Assembly: GCF_000422725.1 (NCBI RefSeq)
Contig: NZ_KE383910.1
Coordinates: forward strand, 195,046-259,045
Length of the DNA stretch: 64,000 nt
Direction of reading: 5' to 3'
Source: Flavobacterium subsaxonicum WB 4.1-42 = DSM 21790
GTDB taxonomy: Bacteria; Bacteroidota; Bacteroidia; Flavobacteriales; Flavobacteriaceae
The notes beneath the pieces are model-generated. The model searched no databases, was not told where the DNA came from, and saw only the letters and a list, made by a program, of their open reading frames with translations. This document shows positions 49,016 to 57,955 of the stretch, piece after piece. Position numbers and translations under genes: made by a program. The number at the start of each line of letters is the position of its first letter. Position 1 is the first letter of the stretch.

Positions 49016-49045
49016 AGGGTTTTAATTGTAAATGTCTACACTTAA

Positions 49046-50143
49046 TCATGCCAATGCAGCAATGAAATTTTGTGCAGAAACCTCCCAATTATATTGTTCT
49101 TTAATTTTTATTTTTATCTGATCTACAGATGTTTGTGGCGCTAACTGTATTTTTTTAACCATATCCTGCGTATCGAACGGGTCGAATAGCGTTGGGTCAA
49201 AAAAAGCAAAGTCAGACATGGCAGTGGTTTTAGAGCACGCCACCGGCACACCGGCACCGGCAGCCTCTAACGGTGGTATGCCAAAGCCTTCGGCCACAGA
49301 CGGGTATACCGATAATGCTGCACCACGCACCAATAGCAGCAGCTTATCAAAATTGATCTGGCTAAGCATAACCACTTTTTGTTTAACCTCTGGCGGCAGG
49401 GCGTTGTAAATAGTATCAAATTCGGGGTTGGGCAGGGCCTTATCGCCTACAAAAACCAGGTACTGGTCTTTATAGAAGCCACCTTCGGCGAAAGCCTTAA
49501 GCAGCCCGTGGTGGTTTTTGCGCGGCTCCCAGCGGCTTACAAACAGCCAGTAGTTTTCTACCCCAAAAATAGCCTTTACCTCCTGCTGTACGGCCTGTTT
49601 ATCAAAAGGTTCGAAAAAAACAGGGTCTACCGCATTGGGGGTTATGGTTACATTGTTAAGCTTAAAATGCTTTTCTATCTGTTCTTTAGAATAATGCGAC
49701 ACTGTTAGCACCACATCGCTCATTTTAGCGCTAAGCTTAAACAAAAGCTTGTTTTTTATGCGGTAACTTAACGGAAAATACTGCGGGTACTCCATAAAAA
49801 GCACATCGTGCAATGTATTTATGTATTTACAGTATTTTATGGGCGGCACCACGTACTGAAAGTGGGCATACTCTATTTTATTATCCCGTATTAGCTTAGG
49901 GATATCAAACAACAGCCTGTAAAACTTATTGTGTGATGCAAACTTAAGGTAGTGTATGTTATCGGCCTGGCCAAAAATTTGCTGTAAGGCCGTAATGTTC
50001 TCGGCAGCAAAATAAATGTGCAGGTTTTTGTGCTTTACCAGTTCCTGATAAATGCCTTTTATGTAAGTTGTGGTACCCTGAAACGTGCCATCAAAAACAT
50101 GGCAGTCTACAAAAATGCGGGTTATTTTGTTAGTGTTGCTCAT
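49046..50143 (-). CDS. Glycosyltransferase family 4-type enzyme
   Basis: The 365-residue protein has a GT-B fold: N-terminal IFVDCHVFDGTFQGTTTYIK, the centre NYWLFVSRWEPRKNHHGLLK, and the C-terminal donor site SVYPSVAEGFGIPPLEAAGA with the E-x7-E pattern. It belongs to the mannosyl/rhamnosyl-type GT4 enzymes that build surface polysaccharides in the cytoplasm. Its start overlaps the end of the preceding Wzy-like gene by 14 bases. Donor and acceptor are not readable. Confidence 0.92.
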   Translation of the reverse strand: MSNTNKITRIFVDCHVFDGTFQGTTTYIKGIYQELVKHKNLHIYFAAENITALQQIFGQADNIHYLKFASHNKFYRLLFDIPKLIRDNKIEYAHFQYVVPPIKYCKYINTLHDVLFMEYPQYFPLSYRIKNKLLFKLSAKMSDVVLTVSHYSKEQIEKHFKLNNVTITPNAVDPVFFEPFDKQAVQQEVKAIFGVENYWLFVSRWEPRKNHHGLLKAFAEGGFYKDQYLVFVGDKALPNPEFDTIYNALPPEVKQKVVMLSQINFDKLLLLVRGAALSVYPSVAEGFGIPPLEAAGAGVPVACSKTTAMSDFAFFDPTLFDPFDTQDMVKKIQLAPQTSVDQIKIKIKEQYNWEVSAQNFIAALA

Positions 50144-51395
50144 TAGTGCTGCGTTGCAGGATAAGGTTATTTTCGCCGGAATTTGCGTAATACAACGCCC
50201 CTCCCAGTATAAAAATTATGGCGTCGCGCGTATTGTATATACCCGAGATGGTAACGGTAGAAACGAGGTATTCCAGCCCAATGGCCGAGACTACAATGTT
50301 TAGCAGGGTAAATTTTTTATAAATGTAGCCGTACCAACGGGCCAGCATAAACAGGTAAATTAGTATACCGATAAAACCAGTTTTGTAGAGAATATAGATG
50401 TAGCCGTTATGCAACTCTGATATATACCGTATACCTTTTGGCTCTCCTGTTAGGGGCGCATAGAATTTAAGGTTTACTAAAGAGCCCATACCTGTGCCAA
50501 AAATGTAACTTTCGGGCTGAGAATTCATTAAGGCTATAGCCCTTTTAGCTTCGTAGCCCCTCCAGTGATCCCAAAGGTCGGCTTTATTATCGCGGTCTAT
50601 TTTGGTTTTAAATACCTCTTCGGGAGCCATTTTTATCTTGTATAAAAAACCTTCTATGCCGGGCTTGCCGCGGCTTATGTTGGCGCTAAAAAGGTAGAGG
50701 TACAACAGGCCTGTGCTTATGCCGCATATAACAAAAAACCTTATTGTTTGCGTTGTAATTTTGGTAAGCCCATAAACCGATACCATTAATACCACCCACA
50801 TAATAATCATTGTGCGCGAAAAATATGTAATACACGAAACGGTTAAAAACAATATGGCTGCCCTTAAATAGATTTTTTTGAACAGTATATTACTGCCTTC
50901 AAATTTTTTGAAGTAGATTAGGAAGAAGAGCGCAAAAAGCTCCAGGAAATTATCTTTAGTAAACTCTCTAATATCTTCTATACCACCACGAAACCGTACC
51001 ATAAATGCCAATACATAAAAATGGATACATGCAGATAGTATGGCGGCAATAATAACAGCCCTTATAAACAGCTTAAAGTTGTTTATTTTTTTAAATATAA
51101 TGTACCCCAGCAATATACCGGTTAAGGGTTTTATAAAATGAAAAATATCTTTAGAAATGGGTACAAACTTGTAGCTGTAAATAAACGTGCCTATACAGCC
51201 TACAACCAATATAATGCCAATAGGAACGGTATAATTTAAAAACCTTTTATTAAAGCTGATATCATGGTCGTACGCACAAAACCCCAATGCCGCAATTTGT
51301 ATTAAAACATTAATTTTAAACGACGGCAGGTACAATTGTAACAGAATGAGAATTACAAAAAGCGACAGGTAAACTATTTGGTTACGTGTTTTCAT
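50130..51395 (-). CDS. O-antigen polymerase/ligase-like membrane protein (second)
   Basis: This 421-residue protein has about 10-12 membrane helices and one larger loop near residues 255-330 containing DHWRGYEAKRAIALMNSQPE and ISELHNGYIYILYKTG. The His in LHNGY within the external loop is the position usually conserved in O-antigen ligase-family proteins. It is the second such gene in this locus, so one may be the polymerase and the other the ligase. Gene order around it is GT2, this gene, GT4, all closely spaced. Confidence 0.85.
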   Translation of the reverse strand: MKTRNQIVYLSLFVILILLQLYLPSFKINVLIQIAALGFCAYDHDISFNKRFLNYTVPIGIILVVGCIGTFIYSYKFVPISKDIFHFIKPLTGILLGYIIFKKINNFKLFIRAVIIAAILSACIHFYVLAFMVRFRGGIEDIREFTKDNFLELFALFFLIYFKKFEGSNILFKKIYLRAAILFLTVSCITYFSRTMIIMWVVLMVSVYGLTKITTQTIRFFVICGISTGLLYLYLFSANISRGKPGIEGFLYKIKMAPEEVFKTKIDRDNKADLWDHWRGYEAKRAIALMNSQPESYIFGTGMGSLVNLKFYAPLTGEPKGIRYISELHNGYIYILYKTGFIGILIYLFMLARWYGYIYKKFTLLNIVVSAIGLEYLVSTVTISGIYNTRDAIIFILGGALYYANSGENNLILQRSTNEQH

Positions 51396-51399
51396 GGCC

Positions 51400-52206
51400 T
51401 TATTTTAAAAGTTTTTTAGCCCTTTTAATGGCCTTGTTTATTTTTAGCGACAGCAATGCCATTTGCTTGTTTAAGCCCTTTAGGTGCTTGGCTATGTACA
51501 TTTCGAGCCCACGGATTATTAGTGGGTCTTTGCTGCTGTTATAGCCCACAAAATGTATGTAGCCATACTGTGGCATAAAAACCCTGCTATAGCCTTTATC
51601 TGCAATTCTTTTGCATAGGTCTATATCTTCTCCATACATAAAGTAATCATCATCAAAGCCATTAATATCAGTATACACTTTTTTGGGTATCATTAAAAAA
51701 GAGCCGCCCAGCCAGCCTACTTTATATTGGCCTTTTGTAAAGTTGCCGGTTTTAAATTCGGGTTCCCGGTTATAAAGGGTTTTTAGCTGTAATAAATTTA
51801 CAGGATTTGGAAAATTGCCCACTACAGGCAGGTACTCTTTACTGGCATTAAGCATGTTTATGCCAATAGCCCCAATAGTTGCATCGGCCTTTAAGGCATC
51901 TAACACCGGTTTTAACTGACTTAAAACAATGGTATCGTTATTTATAAGCAACAAATACTCGCCTTTGGCCTCTTGTACTGCCCTGTTGTTGCCTTTGCCA
52001 AAACCAAGGTTGTCTTTGCTTTCTATAAGCACCACATCAGGATAGTGTTGCTTAATGTAATCGCAGCTTGCATCGGCAGAGTTATTATCTGTAACTATAA
52101 TTTCGTGCTTTATGCCTTGCAGCATATCATGCAGCGAGTTAAAACAATCTTTAAGATATTTTAAGCCGTTATAGTTAACAATAATTACCGATAATTCCAT
52201 GCTCAT
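51400..52206 (-). CDS. Glycosyltransferase family 2 (rhamnosyltransferase-like)
   Basis: The 268-residue enzyme starts ELSVIIVNYNGLKYLKDCFN and has EIIVTDNNSADAS, LLLINNDTIV (DxD-like NND) and GWLGGSFLMIPKKVYTDING, then DDYFMYGEDIDLCKRI. This is the set of a GT2 enzyme of the WbbL/rhamnosyltransferase group acting in the cytoplasm on a lipid-linked acceptor. It is 4 bases from the downstream Wzy-like gene. Rhamnose specificity is a guess from family and from rfbCD nearby. Confidence 0.93.
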   Translation of the reverse strand: MSMELSVIIVNYNGLKYLKDCFNSLHDMLQGIKHEIIVTDNNSADASCDYIKQHYPDVVLIESKDNLGFGKGNNRAVQEAKGEYLLLINNDTIVLSQLKPVLDALKADATIGAIGINMLNASKEYLPVVGNFPNPVNLLQLKTLYNREPEFKTGNFTKGQYKVGWLGGSFLMIPKKVYTDINGFDDDYFMYGEDIDLCKRIADKGYSRVFMPQYGYIHFVGYNSSKDPLIIRGLEMYIAKHLKGLNKQMALLSLKINKAIKRAKKLLK

Positions 52207-52236
52207 TATTCTTTTACGTATGCTATAGTATAGAGG

Positions 52237-54726
52237 TTACTTAATTGTAACCGTCTTGTCTAACGTTAGCATAGATTCTTCTTTAGTTTTTGTGTCTCTT
52301 ATAAGCACACCCAGTGTGTATGTACCTGCAGGCAGGTCTTTTTTATTTACCCTTACATTATAACCCGAATTATTATAGTCGAATTTAGGGTAGGCAGAAG
52401 CCACATCAGACCTTACTGTACGGCTGGCCGCTACAGCAAAATTACCCGCTTTACCAATAAACACTACCTCAACCCGGGTATTTTTATCGCTACGGTCGTC
52501 AAAAAACGTCCAGCCCCTTACAAGTACATCACTCTTTTGGTCGTCCAGTTCATCTATAACACCTATCTGGTGGCTGGTGGCAGGCAACTTATTTAATTTA
52601 ACCGGCGCTGTACCGGTAAGGTTGCTTAGCGTGTTAACTTGTGTATAGGTCCAGCTACCTGCAGCATTTTTTACAGCAATGCATACCATTGCATTATTTT
52701 TTATATGATTTGCACTGTAAATAACCGCAGCAAAGCCAACATTATCTGTTGGTTTTTTAAATGCGGTGGCAATATCTGCCCTTGGCAATTGTTTGGTACT
52801 AACAATGTCGATTTTGCCTGCACTTGCAAGTGCTACAAATACAGAATCTCCTTTATTGCCTGCTGTATTGTTTTCGAAAGCCCACCCTTTAACAGCTATT
52901 GCGGTGCCTTTAACAGAGAGGTCTTCTATATTGTATTGTATTTTGCTGCTGGCAAAGACCGGGTTACTTATTGTTTTAATAAACCTGGTTTCGTTATAAC
53001 CACTCATTACCGAATCTCTTTTTTGCAAAGCCACTTTGTTTTGCACAAGTGCAACCTTATTTTTATTGGTGTACAAAATATAATAACCATCCAGGTATTG
53101 CAGGTTTAAATATTTGTTGTGCAGCATATTGCTAAAAGCATCTAAATGCTTCGGGGTGGTTATGTAAAGCTCATCGTCTCTAAGCTGGCCCGAAGCTATA
53201 GCCTTGTTAAGCGAATCTGTATATACTGCATTTGCACTGTAATCTTCTCTGGCACTATAGCCACAGCTAATGGCTTTATGGTTATTTATGGCTACAAAGC
53301 AAAGATCCTGATAATCCATACCTGTTAATAAGTGGTTATTAAATGGCGGATAGGTAATCATTTTTTTAAACGATGGTAAAACCTTGTTCCAGCTATCCTC
53401 GGTTAAGGGACTGTCGTATTTGCCATATTCCAGATTCCTGGCCTTGAATAGTGGTGTTATATCATACATCTGAAGTATACAGATAAATGCAAGAACCGGC
53501 ATTTTTATAGCATCTTTTAGTTTGCTTTTGGTAAATACAAGAATAACAAACAAGTATATAAGATAATATGCTATCCAGAAAAACCTGCCGCAGGCCCTAA
53601 AAACGCCACCCAGCTTTCTAATAATTTTAGGAATTTTAAACTCTAACAGTAAATGGTCGCTGTAACTAATTTTATTTGTAATGGCAAATAGTGCAAAACA
53701 TAAAGCCAGTATAAACAATGGTAGTAAATACTTGTGCTTTAACAACCTTGCTTTATAATTTTTGCCTAATAACAGGTATATAACAGATATTGCTATAAGT
53801 ACCATAATGCCTACACCAAGATACATATAGCCTTCGTACTGGTGCCAGCTAAACCAAGGCATTTGTGGCATTATAAAAGAAAAACCTCCTGAATTTATAA
53901 GGCTGTTAAGATTAAGAGCATAAAGGCCATAACTCTCTCCAACCTCAAGATTAGCCTGGGCACCAATTTTTATCATGCCTACTATAACCCATAAAATTAT
54001 TACTATTGCACACGAAACCAATGGGTATGCAAAAGCCTGTTTTTTGGTTAACAGCTTATCATAAAAATAATGCTTAATGGGTAATATAAAATTAAAGCCC
54101 ATTATCATAAAGCATAGATAAGGTGTTATTAGAGCACTAAGTGCAACAAGTATAACCTGATATTTATTAAGGCTTTTAACATTTTGCAGTGTAGCAGGCT
54201 TTAAATAGTAATATATAGAAGCTACTATAAACCCCTGGGCACAAAGTGCAGGGTGCATGCTCCTGAACAATAGTACCGGATTTGCTACCATAAGCACTAA
54301 ACCTGCAATAATGTAAAAGGTCTTGGCATTGTATAGGTTAAAAATTTTAATGGTATAGTAGGCAACCATTATATAACATGTTAGCATCCAAAATCCTAAA
54401 TACTGAAAATCTTCAGGCAAAAGAGAGCTGAAAGGTTTCATTAAAATTGCCACTAACGGAATAGCATCCAAATAGCCAACATTGGTACCGCTTGGATAAC
54501 ATATTGCGTTCATTTCACCCAATGGAAAAGTCCACGGCTCATTGCGGTAAAAAGCCCAGCCTAAATAATGCTGACCCCAATCGTGCCTTACAGACATTAG
54601 CCAGCTTATATTAGTAGGTATTATGATAGACAGGCCAAAAGCAGCATGAAAAGTTAAAATAACAATAAGAAATGCCAGTGCAAATACTATAAAATTTTTT
54701 GTTTTTAAATACGCCGCTATATTCAT
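52237..54726 (-). CDS. DUF6311 giant membrane protein with two C-terminal beta domains
   Basis: The 829-residue protein begins with a membrane helix and the segment HDWGQHYLGWAFYRNEPWTF, which I recognise as the DUF6311 family of polysaccharide loci. About ten helices fill the first 420 residues. The Asp and His early in the first external loop recall GT-C glycosyltransferases. The soluble remainder (about 425-829) should be periplasmic. It ends in two related beta domains of about 90 residues, each with a GWAF/GWTF start and an R-(A/S)-D-(I/V)-A-x-A-(F/Y) motif (LPRADIATAFKKP; VRSDVASAYPK). It may modify the polymer on the periplasmic side; this is inference. Confidence 0.82.
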   Translation of the reverse strand: MNIAAYLKTKNFIVFALAFLIVILTFHAAFGLSIIIPTNISWLMSVRHDWGQHYLGWAFYRNEPWTFPLGEMNAICYPSGTNVGYLDAIPLVAILMKPFSSLLPEDFQYLGFWMLTCYIMVAYYTIKIFNLYNAKTFYIIAGLVLMVANPVLLFRSMHPALCAQGFIVASIYYYLKPATLQNVKSLNKYQVILVALSALITPYLCFMIMGFNFILPIKHYFYDKLLTKKQAFAYPLVSCAIVIILWVIVGMIKIGAQANLEVGESYGLYALNLNSLINSGGFSFIMPQMPWFSWHQYEGYMYLGVGIMVLIAISVIYLLLGKNYKARLLKHKYLLPLFILALCFALFAITNKISYSDHLLLEFKIPKIIRKLGGVFRACGRFFWIAYYLIYLFVILVFTKSKLKDAIKMPVLAFICILQMYDITPLFKARNLEYGKYDSPLTEDSWNKVLPSFKKMITYPPFNNHLLTGMDYQDLCFVAINNHKAISCGYSAREDYSANAVYTDSLNKAIASGQLRDDELYITTPKHLDAFSNMLHNKYLNLQYLDGYYILYTNKNKVALVQNKVALQKRDSVMSGYNETRFIKTISNPVFASSKIQYNIEDLSVKGTAIAVKGWAFENNTAGNKGDSVFVALASAGKIDIVSTKQLPRADIATAFKKPTDNVGFAAVIYSANHIKNNAMVCIAVKNAAGSWTYTQVNTLSNLTGTAPVKLNKLPATSHQIGVIDELDDQKSDVLVRGWTFFDDRSDKNTRVEVVFIGKAGNFAVAASRTVRSDVASAYPKFDYNNSGYNVRVNKKDLPAGTYTLGVLIRDTKTKEESMLTLDKTVTIK

Positions 54727-54772
54727 AATTTATTTGGTCTATTGTATGTAGTATTTACTCGAGCAATTAGGG

Positions 54773-55492
54773 TTATTTGGTTTTGTACTTGTTGAGTAAA
54801 AGTACTTCTCTTAAAATTTTAAAGCCCATTTTCCAGTTAAGCTTAGAGCCGTTAACATCCTGCCAGCTATTTAACGGAAATTCTTTGCCCATAGTTAAAA
54901 GCCCTGCTTTTTTTAGCCTTATAAAAATTTCTACATCAAACAGCCACTTGGTTAAAAAAGGTTCTTTAAAACCGGCCTGCGCTATGGCAACCGGAAATAT
55001 CTTGGCTCCGCACTGGGTATCATAAATGCCCAGTTTAAAATTAAAGCCCACCAGTGTTGCTATAAAGCGCCCTATAATGTGCCTGTAAAGCTTTCTGTTT
55101 ATATCTGCATTAAGCAGCAGCACCCTACAGCCAATTATAAACTTTTCGGGGTGTTTTTGCAGTGCCCTGAACATTCTTTTAACCTCGGTTAACGGGGTAG
55201 AAAAATCGGCATCAAAATAAGCAACATGGGTGTAATTGCCTGTACTTATAACCTTGTTTACTGTGTGATAAATTGTAGCCGCCTTGCCCTGGTTTTTGGT
55301 ATAGTTTTCTACAAAGCAATTAGCGCTGTATTGTGCGGCCAGGCTTTGCAGCATGGGCAAAGTAGCATCTGTACTGCCATCGTTGGCCAGGTACATATCT
55401 ACATCGGGCCAGGCAAGCATTGCCTCAAGCAATTCTGCACGCATTCTTTTTTCTTCGTTATAAAACGGAAATATAACAGCTATTTTTTGCAT
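54773..55492 (-). CDS. Glycosyltransferase family 2 (polyprenyl-phosphate sugar synthase-like)
   Basis: The 239-residue enzyme has the GT2 start IAVIFPFYNEEKRM, MYLANDGSTDATLPML, the DxD-like AYFDADFSTPL, and GIYDTQCGAKIFP with FDVEIFIRLKKAG, a pattern of dolichyl-phosphate mannose/glucose synthases. It lacks the C-terminal membrane helices found in some homologues. Products of this type (polyprenyl-phosphate sugar) serve as donors for periplasmic GT-C enzymes, and the neighbouring DUF6311 protein could be the user. The link is inferred from the gene pair. Confidence 0.9.
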   Translation of the reverse strand: MQKIAVIFPFYNEEKRMRAELLEAMLAWPDVDMYLANDGSTDATLPMLQSLAAQYSANCFVENYTKNQGKAATIYHTVNKVISTGNYTHVAYFDADFSTPLTEVKRMFRALQKHPEKFIIGCRVLLLNADINRKLYRHIIGRFIATLVGFNFKLGIYDTQCGAKIFPVAIAQAGFKEPFLTKWLFDVEIFIRLKKAGLLTMGKEFPLNSWQDVNGSKLNWKMGFKILREVLLLNKYKTK

Positions 55493-55558
55493 TGGCGGTT
55501 TATAGCCCTAATGGCCTGTTGTTAACTTTATATTTTAAATAATGCGTTTTAAACGATG

Positions 55559-56389
55559 CTACATTGCCGCGTCTTCCCAGTTTTTTATGCTGAGGCCGAA
55601 AACACGTTCAATTTTTTGTTTACTAAGTACACTGTATTGCGGCCTTTTTGCCGGTGTTGGATAGGCCGTTGTTGGTATGGGCAGCAAAGTGATGGTAACG
55701 TTATGCACCTCGAATATTTTTTTAGCAAACCCGTACCAGGTACATTGCCCCTGTGCACTGTAGTTATAAATACCATAGGCCTGTTTGCCGCTTTTAATAA
55801 TGTGTAGCAAGGCTTGGGCAAGGTCGTTAGCGTTGGTTGGCGTACCGGTTTGGTCGTTAACCACGCTAAGGGTATCGCGCTCTGCCGCAAGGCGCAGCAT
55901 GGTTTTTAAAAAATTATTACCGTACTCTGAGTATACCCACGACGTTCTAATAATATAATGCTCTTTAAGGATGTTTTGAATCTCGATTTCGCCATCGCGT
56001 TTGGTAGCGCCATACACACCTTGTGGGTTGGTTGTATCTTCCTCTGTATACGGACTATCTTTACTGCCATCAAATACAAAATCGGTAGATACGTGCAGTA
56101 AAACAGTGCCGTGCCCGTTACAAACCTCAGCAAGGTTTTTTGCGCCGGTAACGTTTACGGCATAGGCTTTATCCTGCTCGCTTTCGGCTTTATCTACAGC
56201 GGTATAAGCCGATGCATTAATGCAAAACTGCGGCTGTACCTTACTAAAAATAGCATCAAGGCTTTCTTTAGACGTTACATCGGCTTCCGCCGAACCTGCA
56301 AAGTAAAATTCAATTTCACTGTACTGTGGTGCCAGTGCCTGCAAGGCCTGCCCCAGTTGGCCAAAAGCGCCTGTAACTAAAACTACCAT
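55559..56389 (-). CDS. rfbD: dTDP-4-dehydrorhamnose reductase
   Basis: RfbD performs the last step of dTDP-L-rhamnose synthesis, reducing dTDP-4-keto-L-rhamnose with NAD(P)H. The 276-residue protein shows the Rossmann start VVLVTGAFGQLGQALQ, NASAYTAVDKAESEQDKAY, VSTDFVFDGSKDSPYTEED, and the catalytic YGATKRDGE (YxxxK). Its ATG overlaps the end of rfbC by 7 bases. The other two pathway genes (rfbA, rfbB) are not next to it. Confidence 0.95.
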   Translation of the reverse strand: MVVLVTGAFGQLGQALQALAPQYSEIEFYFAGSAEADVTSKESLDAIFSKVQPQFCINASAYTAVDKAESEQDKAYAVNVTGAKNLAEVCNGHGTVLLHVSTDFVFDGSKDSPYTEEDTTNPQGVYGATKRDGEIEIQNILKEHYIIRTSWVYSEYGNNFLKTMLRLAAERDTLSVVNDQTGTPTNANDLAQALLHIIKSGKQAYGIYNYSAQGQCTWYGFAKKIFEVHNVTITLLPIPTTAYPTPAKRPQYSVLSKQKIERVFGLSIKNWEDAAM

Positions 56390-56934
56390 GCTTTTTTACT
56401 GCTTTGTAACGTTGGCAGGATGGTATCTTTTTCAGATATTAACAGGTCGGCCTCGGGCATGGACCAGTCTATGCCAATGGTTGGGTCGTTGTAAATAATA
56501 CCCCCTTCAGATTCTTTATTGTACAGGTTATCGCATTTGTAAAAAAAGGTAGCTGTATTGCTTAGTACCAAAAAGCCGTGTGCAAACCCACGCGGAATGT
56601 ACAGCTGCTTTTGGTTTTCTGCGCTTAATACTATGGCCACATGCTCTCCAAAGGTTGCAGAGCCCGGCCTTATATCTACAGCCACATCTAATACTTCGCC
56701 CTGTAATACACGCACCAGCTTTGCCTGTGCATAGTCTCCGGTTTGGTAATGCAGGCCCCTTAGCACGCCTTTAGAGCTGTACGACTGGTTGTCCTGCACA
56801 AAAGGTGTAGTAATGCCGGTAGCAGCCTCAAAACGGGCCTGGTTAAAACTCTCCATAAAGTAACCCCTCTGGTCTTTTATAACATTAGGTTCTATTATAA
56901 AACAGCCTTCGGGTTTTGTGGGTGTAAATATCAT
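56383..56934 (-). CDS. rfbC: dTDP-4-dehydrorhamnose 3,5-epimerase
   Basis: RfbC epimerises dTDP-4-keto-6-deoxyglucose at C3 and C5. The 183-residue cupin protein has KDQRGYFMESFNQARFE, the catalytic His in LRGLHYQTG, KLVRVLQGEVLDVAVDIR, IPRGFAHGFLVLS, and a catalytic-type Tyr in YKCDNLYNKESEGGI. Full length and intact. It overlaps rfbD by 7 bases and follows the Wzz-like gene by 22 bases. Confidence 0.96.
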   Translation of the reverse strand: MIFTPTKPEGCFIIEPNVIKDQRGYFMESFNQARFEAATGITTPFVQDNQSYSSKGVLRGLHYQTGDYAQAKLVRVLQGEVLDVAVDIRPGSATFGEHVAIVLSAENQKQLYIPRGFAHGFLVLSNTATFFYKCDNLYNKESEGGIIYNDPTIGIDWSMPEADLLISEKDTILPTLQSSKKAW

Positions 56935-56956
56935 TATATCGTATTCTTAAAGTATA

Positions 56957-57949
56957 TTATATGTTTTGAGCAAGTGCTTTTCTTTTGCGTACCTGGCTTT
57001 TGTAATAACTAATAAACAGCATTACAAATACAAATAGCAACAGCAACACCACAGGATAAATAATTTTATTGTTACCGTTTGTAATACCTTTTCTTTTAAA
57101 GTTTAAAACAGTGCCTTTTTCTTTAACAATACTTGTATAGTTTACCTTTTTAATATTGTTAAGGGCCTGTTGCGCAACAAGCTTGTTCTTGGTTTCTATA
57201 ACATCGTTTAGCTGGCCGTCGTTATTAAAAGACACCATGTTGTTACCACCGTTTTTACGGTTAGAAAAACTGTTAAGAATACCGTCTATTTGTTTAATAA
57301 GCGTATCGTTGGCAGTAATTTCTACATCAAGGTTTTTAATATATTCTGCCTGTATTTGCTTGTAATACGCATCAGAATTTAAGTAGTTAAGTATAGGGTC
57401 TACAACATCCTGCTTAGTTACAATGCCCCTTGTGGTTATAACTATAACCTGGTTGTTGTAATTTTTACTGGTGGTTTGTTCTTCCAGCATTTTTTCCATC
57501 TCGCCATTTTCGGCAATAAGCTTAAAGAGGTCAAATTTTCTGCTGGCCACTTTTTCGTTGTCTACCTCATCTATAAATTCATAAATATCCACTATGGGTT
57601 CAAGGTCAAGCCCGGCTATCATTTCCGGCGACTTAAGGCCTATTTTGTTTAAAAATTCGGTATCGTGAGCCCTTATCTTAGAGTTTAGCTGCTGGATTTG
57701 GCCGTACAGGTAATCTACACTTTTAAAATTAGGGGTTACAAATACTTTTTGGTCGTAGGTTTGGTTTTCATCTTTCAGTGTACCAAGGGTAACGCCCACC
57801 GCTATAACTATTACAATGACTATAATATAGCGTTTAACAAAAAGAATGGCATCAAAAAAAGAATCGTTAACCTTAGAAAGGGATTTCTTTATTTTCTGAC
57901 TTACATAAGACAGGTCAATCTCGTTACTCTGGTTTGCGTGGTTGTCCAT
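56957..57949 (-). CDS. Wzz-type chain-length determinant protein
   Basis: The 330-residue protein has membrane helices near residues 41-57 (IIVIVIVIAVGVTLG) and 293-314 (IIYPVVLLLLFVFVMLFISY), with a helical periplasmic domain between them and a short basic cytoplasmic tail. That topology matches the Wzz family of polysaccharide co-polymerases, which set the number of repeat units. No C-terminal tyrosine kinase domain is fused to it. It is 6 bases after the DUF6909 gene. Confidence 0.86.
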   Translation of the reverse strand: MDNHANQSNEIDLSYVSQKIKKSLSKVNDSFFDAILFVKRYIIVIVIVIAVGVTLGTLKDENQTYDQKVFVTPNFKSVDYLYGQIQQLNSKIRAHDTEFLNKIGLKSPEMIAGLDLEPIVDIYEFIDEVDNEKVASRKFDLFKLIAENGEMEKMLEEQTTSKNYNNQVIVITTRGIVTKQDVVDPILNYLNSDAYYKQIQAEYIKNLDVEITANDTLIKQIDGILNSFSNRKNGGNNMVSFNNDGQLNDVIETKNKLVAQQALNNIKKVNYTSIVKEKGTVLNFKRKGITNGNNKIIYPVVLLLLFVFVMLFISYYKSQVRKRKALAQNI

Positions 57950-57955
57950 AGTTTA

